A stretch of DNA of 32,212 nucleotides from a bacterium (GTDB taxonomy: Bacteria; Chloroflexota; Anaerolineae; Epilineales; Epilineaceae), in contig QEVT01000013.1 of the NCBI GenBank assembly GCA_003576755.1, forward strand, positions 1 through 32,212, in the 5' to 3' direction. Below, one piece after another: positions 7,031-14,327 of the stretch; position 1 is the first letter of the stretch; the number at the start of each line of letters is the position of its first letter. Below the pieces are notes generated by a model. The model did not search any database and had not been told where the DNA came from. It saw only the letters and a list, made by a program, of their open reading frames with translations. A program made the translations under genes and the position numbers.

Positions 7031-8845
7031 TCAGCGATCGGTCGCGAGCGGCATCTCGCGCACCAGGCCGCGGATCCAGGCCCACTCGCCTTCGCACGCC
7101 GCGGACACGCCGGCCACGACGTCGGCGAGCGGAACCTCGCGGGTCTCGCCGGTGCGGCGGATCCGCAGCTCGACGACACCGCTCTGCAAGCCGCGCCCGC
7201 CCACCGTCACCCGCACCGGCAAGCCGATCAGGTCGGCGTCGTTGAACTTGACGCCCGGGCGTTCAGCGCGGTCGTCGTACAACACCTCGAGCCCCGCGTC
7301 GACCAGCTGCCCGTAGATCGCGTCCGCAGCCGGCGCCACCTCCGGCGAGCGCTCGTTCGCCAGGGCGAGCAGGGCCACGTGGAAGGGGGCGATGCTGATC
7401 GGCCAGATCATCCCGGCCTCGTCGTGGTGGGCCTCGATGACGCTGGCCATCAGCCGGCCGGTGCCGATCCCGTACGACCCCATGACGATGGGCCGTGCCT
7501 GGCCATCCTCGTCGTCGAACACGGCCCCCATCGCGGCGCTGTACTTCGTGCCGAGCTTGAAGATGTTGCCGACCTCGACGCCGCGCACCGCGCGCAGCGG
7601 CGTGCCGCAGCGCGGGCAGCCGTGGCCGCCGGCCGCGGCCGCGATGTCGGCGACGAGGTCCGCCGTGTAGTCGCGCCCATGGTTCACGTTGCGCAGGTGG
7701 TAGCCGACGCGGTTGGCGCCGGCGACCAGGTTCGGGCTGCGGGCCACGAGATCGTCGACGACGACCACGACGCCGTCGCGCCGGATGCCCACGGGCGACC
7801 CATAGCCGGGCTCGGCGCCGATGGCCCGCACTTCCTCGACCTGTGCCGGCCGCAGCGCCAGGGCCTTGACGGCGTTGGAGAGCTTGGTCTCGTTGAGCTC
7901 CATGTCGCCCCGCACCACGGCGAACACCAGCAGGTCGCGCTTGCCGTCCCCGTCCGTCCCGTGCCCCGCGGCCGCGTCGCCGCCCTCGACCGTGGCGACC
8001 ATGAACACCGCCTTGGCGGTGGCCGCCGCAGGGATGCCGAGGTAGCCGGCCAAGTCCTCGATGGTCGTGGTATCGGGCGTGCTCACGGCCTCGAGCGGTG
8101 CCGGCGCGGCGGGCATGGGCTCGGGCTTGCGGAAGACCGCGACCTGGCGGTTCGCCTTGTAGGGGCACGCGTCGCAGATCAGCAGCGTGTCCTCACCCAC
8201 CGGCGTGATCGCCATGAACTCGTGGGCCATCGTCCCGCCCATCATGCCGGTGTCGCTCTCCACCGCCAGCACCTCGAGGCCGCAGCGATGGAAGATGTTG
8301 AAGTAGGCCTGGTAGACGCGGGGGTAGTAGGCGTCGAGCCCGGCCAGGTCCGTGTCGAACGAGTACGCGTCCTTCATCGTGAACTCGCGCACCCGGATGA
8401 GCCCGCCGCGGGGTCGGCGCTCGTCGCGGAACTTGGTCTGGATCTGGTAGAGCATGAACGGAAGCTGCCGGTAGCTCCGCACCACGTGGGCCGCAAGGTC
8501 GGCCATGATCTCCTCATGGGTCATGCCCAGGCACATGTCGCGGCCGCCGGCGTCCTTGAGCCGCGCCATGTCGCTGCCGATGGCCTGCCAACGCCCGGTG
8601 CGCTGCCACATCTCCGCCGGGTGGACCATCGGCAGCGTGACCTCCTGCCCGTCGATCGCGTCCATCTCCTCGCGGAAGATGCGCTCGACCTTGGCCTTGA
8701 TGCGCTGCCCGAGCGGCAGGTAGTCGAAGATCCCGGCCGCGATCGGATGGATCAGCGTCGCCCGCAGCATGAGCTGATGGCTGGCGATCTCGGCGTCGGC
8801 GGGAACCTCCCGCAGCGTGCGGAAGAACAGCTTGGACATGCGCAT
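7031..8845 (-). CDS. proS: Prolyl-tRNA synthetase, bacterial type with editing domain
   Basis: This class II synthetase of 604 residues charges tRNA-Pro. The N-terminus MRMSKLFFRTLREVPADAE is typical of bacterial ProRS. Motif 2 appears in FRDERRPRGGLIRVREFTMK and motif 3 in GSYGIGTGRLMASVIEAHHD. Between them, at about residues 230-380, lies a YbaK-like insertion domain that hydrolyses Ala-tRNA-Pro in related enzymes. Two CxxC pairs (CDACPYKANRQ; CPRCGTPL) are present. The anticodon-binding domain is C-terminal. An AGGTGAG lies upstream of the ATG; a second ATG two codons in is equally possible. mtaD follows directly. Confidence 0.96.
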   Translation of the reverse strand: MRMSKLFFRTLREVPADAEIASHQLMLRATLIHPIAAGIFDYLPLGQRIKAKVERIFREEMDAIDGQEVTLPMVHPAEMWQRTGRWQAIGSDMARLKDAGGRDMCLGMTHEEIMADLAAHVVRSYRQLPFMLYQIQTKFRDERRPRGGLIRVREFTMKDAYSFDTDLAGLDAYYPRVYQAYFNIFHRCGLEVLAVESDTGMMGGTMAHEFMAITPVGEDTLLICDACPYKANRQVAVFRKPEPMPAAPAPLEAVSTPDTTTIEDLAGYLGIPAAATAKAVFMVATVEGGDAAAGHGTDGDGKRDLLVFAVVRGDMELNETKLSNAVKALALRPAQVEEVRAIGAEPGYGSPVGIRRDGVVVVVDDLVARSPNLVAGANRVGYHLRNVNHGRDYTADLVADIAAAAGGHGCPRCGTPLRAVRGVEVGNIFKLGTKYSAAMGAVFDDEDGQARPIVMGSYGIGTGRLMASVIEAHHDEAGMIWPISIAPFHVALLALANERSPEVAPAADAIYGQLVDAGLEVLYDDRAERPGVKFNDADLIGLPVRVTVGGRGLQSGVVELRIRRTGETREVPLADVVAGVSAACEGEWAWIRGLVREMPLATDR

Positions 8846-9036
8846 GGCGTCGGCTCACCTGACGGGCATTGGGGCTTTGGGCGGCAGTTCGGGCAAACTT
8901 ACCACACGCACCCGGACCCGCCAAGAATCCACGCCCGACCCGCCTGCGGCCGCGCGCGGCGCCTCTTGGCGGCGCGTTGCCGCGCAGGGCGTTCCGATCC
9001 GCCGAATCCCGTCTTCACCCATCAGGACCACGCCAC

Positions 9037-10722
9037 ATGGACATCCGCTTCGACCAGTATTATGACAACCACGACCTGCACGCCCGGCTCGCGCACCTCG
9101 CCGCTGAACACGCCGGGATCGTGAGCCTCGGCACGCTCGGCCAATCCTTCGAGGGGCGCGACATCCCGCTCGTCACCGTGACCAACCGCGACACCGGGCC
9201 GGACCTCGAGAAGCCCGCCTTCTGGATCGATGCGAACATCCATGCCACCGAGGTCACCGGGGCGATGGCGGCGCTGTACGTGCTGCACGCGTTGGTCACG
9301 CGCTACGGCCGGGACCCCGTCGTCACCCGAATCATCGACGAGCAAGTCGTCTACATCGCGCCGCGCCTCAACCCCGACGGGGCCGCGCTCGCGCTGCACG
9401 AGAAGCCGCGCTTCGTGCGGTCCGGCACACGGCCGTACCCGTACCCCGACCGCCAGGACGGGCTGCACGCCGAGGACGTCGACGGCGACGGGCGCATCTT
9501 GCAGATGCGGATCGAGGATCCTGCCGGCGACTGGAAGGTCTCCGATCGCGACCCGCGGCTCATGGTCAAGCGCCAACCGCACGACGAGGGCGGGACCTAC
9601 TACCGCGTGCTCCCCGAAGGCCGAGTCGAGAACTACGACGGCCACATCATCCGGATCGCCCCGCCGCACCAGGGGCTCGACTTCAACCGGAACTTCCCGA
9701 GCGGCTGGCGCCCCGAAGGCGAGCAGTCAGGCGCCGGCCGGCACCCGGGCTCCGAGCCGGAGATCCGTGCCGTGCTGGACTTCATGGCGGCGCACCCGAA
9801 CATCTTCGGGGCGCTCACGCTGCACACGTACAGCCGTGCGCTCCTTCGCCCGTTCAGCGACCGGCCGGACGCCGACATGGACACCGGTGACCTGTGGGTC
9901 TACCAGGCGATCGGCGAGCGCGGCACCGAGCTGACAGGCTACCCGAACGTCTCGGTCTACCACGACTTTCGCTACCACCCCAAAGAGGTGATCAGCGGTG
10001 CGTTCGACGACTGGATGTACTCGCACAACGGCATCCTCGCATTCACGGTGGAGCTGTGGGATCTTCCGACGGCCGCGGGCGTCGAGCACAAGAACAAGGA
10101 CAAGAAGTTCATCGACTGGATGCGCAAGCACCCCATCGAGGACGATCACCAGATCCTCGACTTCGTGCTCGCGCACGCGCCCGACGGCCTCGCGGCCTGG
10201 CAGCCGTTCGAACATCCCGAGCTCGGGTCGGTCGAGATCGGCGGCTGGAACCACCTGTACACCTGGCGCAACCCTCCGCCGGCCCTGCTCGAGGCCGAGA
10301 TCGCCCCACAGGCCGACTTCGCCATCGGGTTCGCCGCCTTGGCCCCGCGCCTCGCGTGGCGGGCCGTCGAGGTGGCGGCGCTCGGCGGCGACGTCTTCTA
10401 CGTGCGGGCCGTGGTCGAGAACGGCGGCTTCCTGTCGACCAGCGGCACCCAGCGGGCGCGCGCGGCCAAGGCGGCGCGACCCGTCCGCATCGAGATCGCG
10501 TTGCCCGACGGCGCCAGCCTGCGCAACGGATCCCCGACCGTCGAGATCGGGCACCTCGAGGGTCGGTCCAACAAGCTCGGCGTCACCTTCGGCAGCTCGC
10601 CGACCGACAACCGTGGCAAGGCTGAATGGTTGGTGTACGCGCCCGCCGGTGGCGCAATTCGGCTCGAGGCCTCGGCGCCGCGCGCCGGGACCATCCGCCA
10701 TGCGGCGGTGCTCGGCGGATGA
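9037..10722 (+). CDS. M14-family zinc carboxypeptidase, no visible signal peptide
   Basis: This is a metallocarboxypeptidase of 561 residues. Zinc ligands are H69 and E72 (NIHATEVTGAM) and H263 (LTLHTYS); E339 (AFTVELWD) is the general base. LNPDG and DFNRNFP, with the substrate-binding Asn-Arg, are also present. A DVDGDGRIL stretch at about residues 149-157 resembles a calcium-binding loop. A C-terminal region from about residue 430 looks like a beta-sandwich. The ATG at 9037 has AGGA nine bases upstream and gives MDIRFDQYYDNHDL, which matches the start of the peptidase fold. That means no signal peptide, so a cytoplasmic enzyme or non-classical export is implied. It is divergent from proS. 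Substrate unknown. Confidence 0.88.
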   Translation: MDIRFDQYYDNHDLHARLAHLAAEHAGIVSLGTLGQSFEGRDIPLVTVTNRDTGPDLEKPAFWIDANIHATEVTGAMAALYVLHALVTRYGRDPVVTRIIDEQVVYIAPRLNPDGAALALHEKPRFVRSGTRPYPYPDRQDGLHAEDVDGDGRILQMRIEDPAGDWKVSDRDPRLMVKRQPHDEGGTYYRVLPEGRVENYDGHIIRIAPPHQGLDFNRNFPSGWRPEGEQSGAGRHPGSEPEIRAVLDFMAAHPNIFGALTLHTYSRALLRPFSDRPDADMDTGDLWVYQAIGERGTELTGYPNVSVYHDFRYHPKEVISGAFDDWMYSHNGILAFTVELWDLPTAAGVEHKNKDKKFIDWMRKHPIEDDHQILDFVLAHAPDGLAAWQPFEHPELGSVEIGGWNHLYTWRNPPPALLEAEIAPQADFAIGFAALAPRLAWRAVEVAALGGDVFYVRAVVENGGFLSTSGTQRARAAKAARPVRIEIALPDGASLRNGSPTVEIGHLEGRSNKLGVTFGSSPTDNRGKAEWLVYAPAGGAIRLEASAPRAGTIRHAAVLGG

Positions 10723-10727
10723 GCCGT

Positions 10728-10776
10728 GGCCGGCGGCCCGCAGCGCCGGCGACAGCCGTCGCCGGTTGCGCCGGCC
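10728..10776. terminator. Nested GC-rich hairpin after the M14 gene
   Basis: An inner perfect stem CCGGCGAC (10746-10753) / GTCGCCGG (10758-10765) with loop AGCC is enclosed by an outer stem GGCCGGCG (10728-10735) / CGCCGGCC (10769-10776). It begins six bases after the M14 stop. No T-run follows, so terminator function is inferred. Confidence 0.45.
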
Positions 10777-10832
10777 GCCCCGCGCGACCTTGAGCGGGTC
10801 TTGGCCTCCGGCGTGTAACCTTTTTCGGTTCG

Positions 10833-10859
10833 CGGTGTCATAACCCATGCCGGTGTCAT
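10833..10859. repeat. Direct repeat CGGTGTCAT upstream of the ATPase-winged-helix gene
   Basis: CGGTGTCAT occurs at 10833-10841 and again at 10851-10859, 18 bases apart start to start. It sits in the 308 bp intergenic region before the regulator gene. OmpR-type winged helices often bind direct repeats, so this could be an autoregulatory site; the spacing is larger than the usual 10-11 bp. The rest of the gap holds the hairpin above and nothing else recognised. Confidence 0.35.
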
Positions 10860-11030
10860 GCTGCGCGCGCACGAGCGGCCGGAGCCACCCGCCGGGCGAT
10901 GCCGGTCACGACCCTGAACCCGGTGGCGGTGAACCTGCAGGGCGGCAAGCGCGTAGAAGACCCGGGAATGCCCCATCCCTTCCACGTATCCATGTAACCC
11001 ATCGACCTTGCAAACCAGAGGAGACTCCCC

Positions 11031-12323
11031 ATGATGCCTCCCCTCGGCATCGCCGCGGCGCGCGCCGCGTTCACGCCCGTCGCCGTACCGCCCGTCGTGG
11101 ATCCGTCCAGGCCGCTCGAGCTGGTGCTCGGCCACGTCACCGCTCGGCACGGGGGGCACGTGGCGGTTCACGGCCCGACCGGCGCCGGCAAGACGGAGCT
11201 GCTCCGCGCCCTCGCCGGCACCGCCCGCGGCCGGCTGCCGGCCGCCTTCACGGCGCCGTTCCTGCCGGTCTACGTCGACATGCAGGCGGTCGCCCCGTTC
11301 AACGCCGACCGCTTCTGGCGGCGGGCAACCCACCTGATGGCGCGTGCGGCCGGGGCGCGGGTCGACGGCTTGGCGCGCACCCTGACCGGTCGACCCCAGA
11401 TCGAGCTGCCGGACGTCGAGGCGTTCGCGCACGGGGCTGCCGAGCTCGGCGTGCGCCCCGTGCTCTTGCTCGACGAGTTCGAGTGGGCGTTCCAGACCGG
11501 CACGCCAGCCGAGGCGGCGGCGAGCCGAGTGTTCCTCAGCGAGCTCGCCACGCTTTGCCGTCGGGCGCCGGCCGAGATCGTGTTCGTCGTCGCCACGGAG
11601 CCGCCATTGCGCGATCTCGAGCGCGACGTGGTGGGGTGGCGCGGGTCGCCGCTGTCTGCGAGCTTCGCACCGGTCGAGATCGAGGGCCGGTTCCGGCCGT
11701 ACGCCGATTCGCGCTCGACCTGGCCCTCGGCGCCTGTCCCGACCACCCGGCGCCGGGTGGAGGGCCATGCGCCGCGGGCGTTGACCACGACGCTGGCACC
11801 CCGCCCGGGCCCGATCGACGTCGCGGGCTTTGCCTTGAGTCAGCCTGCGCGCCTCGCGTGGCCGGCCATGCGGCCGCTGTCGGCCGTGGGTGGCGAGGCA
11901 AGGGGCGAGGCCGGTTGCGCGGTCGTCGCGCCGATGTCCGGCGTCCGGGCGTCAGCGCCGATGACCCGCGCGCGGACGCGCAAACCCTACCACCGCCCGT
12001 CCTTCGCGGCCCCGGCCATGGTGGTCGACTCCCACACCGGGACGGTGATCGTCTCGGGTCACGCCGTGGCTGGGCTGACCGCGCTCGAGTACAACTTGCT
12101 CGTGCTGCTGCATCGCAACGCGGGCGCCGTGTGCACCAAGGCCGAGATCCTCGAACGGCTGTGGGGGGTGGACGCGCCCGGTTCGATCTCCGACACGCGT
12201 GTCGAGAAGCTGGTCAGCCGGCTCCGCCAGCGGCTGGATCAAGTGTCGATGGGCCGGCGCTGTATCCGGACGGTACGGGGCGTGGGCTATCGCTACGTGG
12301 CGCCCGAGGCCGTGCGGGGATAG
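11031..12323 (+). CDS. P-loop ATPase fused to an OmpR/PhoB-type winged-helix DNA-binding domain
   Basis: This 430-residue protein looks like a one-component transcription regulator. The N-terminal ATPase part has a Walker A motif GPTGAGKT at residues 48-55 and a Walker B-like strand LLLDEFEWAF at 145-154. A long Ala/Pro/Arg-rich linker spans about 215-330. The C-terminus from about 335 is a winged helix: LTALEYNLLVLLHRNAGAV, then KAEILERLWG, RVEKLVSRLRQRL and IRTVRGVGYRYV, which is the OmpR recognition helix and wing. There is no receiver domain and no neighbouring histidine kinase. GAGGAGA lies just upstream of tandem ATG codons at 11031 and 11034. Its target genes are unknown; the gene itself is a natural candidate. 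Confidence 0.85.
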   Translation: MMPPLGIAAARAAFTPVAVPPVVDPSRPLELVLGHVTARHGGHVAVHGPTGAGKTELLRALAGTARGRLPAAFTAPFLPVYVDMQAVAPFNADRFWRRATHLMARAAGARVDGLARTLTGRPQIELPDVEAFAHGAAELGVRPVLLLDEFEWAFQTGTPAEAAASRVFLSELATLCRRAPAEIVFVVATEPPLRDLERDVVGWRGSPLSASFAPVEIEGRFRPYADSRSTWPSAPVPTTRRRVEGHAPRALTTTLAPRPGPIDVAGFALSQPARLAWPAMRPLSAVGGEARGEAGCAVVAPMSGVRASAPMTRARTRKPYHRPSFAAPAMVVDSHTGTVIVSGHAVAGLTALEYNLLVLLHRNAGAVCTKAEILERLWGVDAPGSISDTRVEKLVSRLRQRLDQVSMGRRCIRTVRGVGYRYVAPEAVRG

Positions 12324-12384
12324 GTCCGGGAAGGCCGTCGAGACCGGCTTGCGCGTCGGCCGAAGATCGCCGAACGTCGATGCT

Positions 12385-12416
12385 GCCGCCACCGGCCGTC
12401 CGCGACGGGTGGCGGC
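12385..12416. terminator. Hairpin between convergent regulator and pspC genes
   Basis: GCCGCCACC (12385-12393) is perfectly complementary to GGTGGCGGC (12408-12416), with a 14-base loop, in the 105 bp gap between two converging genes. No T-run is present. A bidirectional terminator is the likely role. Confidence 0.4.
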
Positions 12417-12428
12417 GCGGGTCGCGCC

Positions 12429-12827
12429 CTACGGCGCTTGGGCGCCGGCGGGTTTCTCGGGCTCCTGGGAGGCCTCCCCCGGCCTGTCGCTTGGCAGGAC
12501 CCCGGCCGGAGCGAGGTTCCACGCGTCGACCTCGTCCCGCGAAAACGCCGGGGACTGGCCCTCGGAAGCAGCGAGCGCCGGCCGGTCGGCGTCCGCGGCG
12601 AGCGCATGCGCGTCGGTCGCCGCGAGGTCCGCGGGCTCGAGCGGCATGACGATCCACAGGATGATGTAGAACAGGAGGCCAGTGCCCGTCGTGACGAAGA
12701 GCGCGGCGAATGCCAGGCGGACCCACGTGGGGTCGATGCCGACGTAGCGGCCGAGACCGCCACAGACGCCGGCGATCCGCCGATCGCCGCGGGATCGCAA
12801 GAGCTGCCGGGTGCGGGGTTCGATCAT
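12429..12827 (-). CDS. PspC-domain membrane protein
   Basis: This is a 132-residue protein. The PspC domain occupies about residues 5-65: RSRGDRRIAGVCGGLGRYVG, then IDPTWVRLAF and a transmembrane segment at about 36-61 (FVTTGTGLLFYIILWIVMP). The remaining C-terminal half is an Ala/Pro/Glu-rich tail without a recognisable fold. PspC proteins take part in envelope stress responses in some bacteria, often without the other Psp genes. No pspA is present here. The ATG at 12827 is supported by CGGAGAC just upstream; the frame continues upstream but reads as low-complexity basic sequence. Confidence 0.85.
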   Translation of the reverse strand: MIEPRTRQLLRSRGDRRIAGVCGGLGRYVGIDPTWVRLAFAALFVTTGTGLLFYIILWIVMPLEPADLAATDAHALAADADRPALAASEGQSPAFSRDEVDAWNLAPAGVLPSDRPGEASQEPEKPAGAQAP

Positions 12828-13089
12828 CACGAGTCTCCGAGTGGGTGTGGATGGGTGCCGGTCAGGCGTCTGACGCTTGTATGTACGCGCGAAGCGCGTG
12901 GCGGGTTGTGGCCAGCGCCTCGGCGTGGCCGCTGGCAACCCGGAGCGTGCCGCAGCCGTAGACCACGGTGTGGCGCAAGACGACGGAGTTGGCGCACCCC
13001 CGGTCCGGTCGACGGCGGTGACGCTTGGCCGCCGCGCGTGCCTGATGCGCGGCCACCGCCGTGATTGTCGAGCCTGAGGAGCGATACCG
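12828..13089. other. Divergent intergenic region between pspC and the TM2-like gene
   Basis: The 262 bp contain short inverted repeats such as GCGTC-T-GACGC and a CGCG-CGAAG-CGCG type hairpin near 12865-12900. No strong promoter boxes were seen. A leftward reading frame ending at 12862 has GC-rich third positions over its last 40 codons but no credible start; it was not called. Confidence 0.4.
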
Positions 13090-13338
13090 ATGATGTTGAA
13101 CGAGGACAAGTCCACGAACTACGGCGGGAGCGCACGCCCGCGTGACCCCGGCATCGCCGCCGTGCTGTCGCTGCTCGTGCCGGGCTTCGGGCAGTTCTAC
13201 GCTGGCCGCTGGGGCTGGGGCATCGTCTGGCTCGTCGTGACCCCCGGCTTCTGGATCGGAACCGGCGGACTGCTCGGCTGGGTGTGCCACGTGCTGAGCG
13301 CCGTCCAGGCATCTCGCCAGGTCGAGCGCAGACACTAG
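13090..13338 (+). CDS. Small TM2-like membrane protein
   Basis: This is an 82-residue protein with two hydrophobic segments at about residues 21-40 and 44-68. The sequence LSLLVPGFGQFYAGRWGWG matches the TM2-type signature (a Pro-Gly turn followed by GQFYAGR between the two helices). A GAGGAG lies about nine bases before the first ATG; a second ATG follows immediately. Function of this family is not known. It is divergent from pspC and precedes DUF493. Confidence 0.7.
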   Translation: MMLNEDKSTNYGGSARPRDPGIAAVLSLLVPGFGQFYAGRWGWGIVWLVVTPGFWIGTGGLLGWVCHVLSAVQASRQVERRH

Positions 13339-13354
13339 CACCATCACGGCGGGC

Positions 13355-13384
13355 TTGACGCCCGGCGATCGGCTGGCCTAGCAT
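13355..13384 (+). promoter_or_regulatory. Sigma-70-type promoter candidate for the DUF493 gene
   Basis: TTGACG (13355-13360) and TAGCAT (13379-13384) are separated by 18 bases. They lie 65 bp upstream of the ATG at 13449, in a non-coding gap. Confidence 0.5.
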
Positions 13385-13448
13385 TGACGTGCGGTGTCCT
13401 CCGTTCGAGGCCGCTCGCCCGCACCCGAAGACGCAGGAGCACGCTCCC

Positions 13449-13805
13449 ATGTGGCCCCCATTCTCCGACCTGCCTGTCGGTCGCACGCCAGCACGGCCGG
13501 CCGCGCCGCACGCGGCCCCGATCGACGAAGCCCGGCTGGTCGAGGCCATGGAGGCCGCGCACGTCTTCCCGGGCTACTACCCGATTGTCGTGATCGCCCG
13601 TGACGACGATGCGTTCCGAGAACGCCTCCACGCGACGTTGGGCGGCTGGGACGCCGGCGATCCGGCCTACCGGGTCACCGAGCAACCGTCGAGCCGAGGG
13701 GCCTACGTTTCGTTCCGCGTCGAGATCTTCGTCGACAGTGCGCGGATGGCGCTCGACCGCAAGGCCGTGATCGCCGAGATCGCAGGCGTCCTCGTGATGT
13801 TGTGA
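13449..13805 (+). CDS. DUF493 (YbeD-like) family protein
   Basis: This is a 118-residue protein with an acidic/proline-rich N-terminal third and a C-terminal DUF493 ferredoxin-like domain at about residues 36-118. FPGYYPIVVIARDDDAFRER, then SSRGAYVSFRVEIFVDSARM are the family blocks (in the classic form, the strand with Pro-Ser-Ser-x-Gly-x-Tyr-x-Ser). The ATG at 13449 is preceded by CAGGAG at about ten bases. Its TGA is 15 bases before the GTG of the next gene, so the two are likely co-transcribed. Small ACT-like regulatory roles are proposed for the family; no specific function can be assigned. Confidence 0.8.
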   Translation: MWPPFSDLPVGRTPARPAAPHAAPIDEARLVEAMEAAHVFPGYYPIVVIARDDDAFRERLHATLGGWDAGDPAYRVTEQPSSRGAYVSFRVEIFVDSARMALDRKAVIAEIAGVLVML

Positions 13806-13820
13806 CAAGGTGGTGACATC

Positions 13821-14192
13821 GTGAAGCTGCTCCTTCGCATCGTGATCAACGCCGCGGCGCTGTGGGCGGCGACGCGGCTGATCGACGGGATCGCCATCGG
13901 CGGCGACGTCGCCGGGCTGCTCGTCGTCGCCGTGGTCTTCGGCGTCGTCAACGCCTTCGTGCGGCCGCTCGTCGCGCTCCTGACGTTCCCGATCACGCTC
14001 GTCACGCTCGGCCTCTTCACGCTGGTCATCAACGCGCTGATGCTGATGCTGACCGACCGGTTGTCCGCCACGCTCGACATCGCCGGCACGGCATCCGATC
14101 AGTTTGTCACGGCCTTGGTCGCGGGAATCGTGATCAGCATCGTCAGCACGGTGCTCAGCGCCATGCTCGTGGAAGACGACGATCGATCGTAG
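13821..14192 (+). CDS. Phage-holin-4-type integral membrane protein (PF04020-like)
   Basis: This 123-residue protein has four predicted membrane segments at about 3-20, 29-47, 52-78 and 95-116. FGVVNAFVRPLVALLTFPIT followed by LVTLGLFTLVINALMLML is the characteristic block of the widespread 'phage holin family IV' membrane proteins. Most members are chromosomal and of unknown role rather than phage holins. It starts with GTG after an AAGGTGGTG sequence and probably shares the DUF493 transcript. Confidence 0.82.
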   Translation: MKLLLRIVINAAALWAATRLIDGIAIGGDVAGLLVVAVVFGVVNAFVRPLVALLTFPITLVTLGLFTLVINALMLMLTDRLSATLDIAGTASDQFVTALVAGIVISIVSTVLSAMLVEDDDRS

Positions 14193-14219
14193 TCGGCCGG
14201 ACCGGTGGGTCGCGCGGTG

Positions 14220-14287
14220 CTGGCAGTGGTGCCAGGGCGCTCCCCACGTGCTGACTGCGGCCGTCCGAGTCGGGCGTGGGTGCCCTG
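14220..14287. terminator. Stem-loop region between convergent holin-like and alaX genes
   Basis: CTGGCA-GTGG-TGCCAG (14220-14235) is a perfect short hairpin. A wider imperfect pairing joins CCAGGGC (14232-14238) with GCCCTGG (14281-14287), with further pairing inside. These alternatives sit in the 135 bp gap between converging genes. No T-run is seen. Confidence 0.4.
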
Positions 14288-14327
14288 GGAAGCGCTCCCG
14301 TCTCCCCCGAGGGGCTGATCCGGGTCC

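Noticed and set aside
5828..9037. Very long rightward open frame opposite mtaD and proS.
   Set aside because: It is the antisense of two unmistakable genes; its residues are those of GC-rich antisense reading (Arg, His, Val, Asp) with no domain.
12862..12990. Leftward reading frame ending at 12862, just upstream of pspC, with GC-rich third positions.
   Set aside because: It has no credible start or ribosome-binding site outside the opposing TM2-like gene, and no recognised domain in its last 40 residues.
13821..14192. Phage remnant, because of the holin-like family name.
   Set aside because: This family is mainly chromosomal, and no endolysin, structural or replication phage gene is adjacent.
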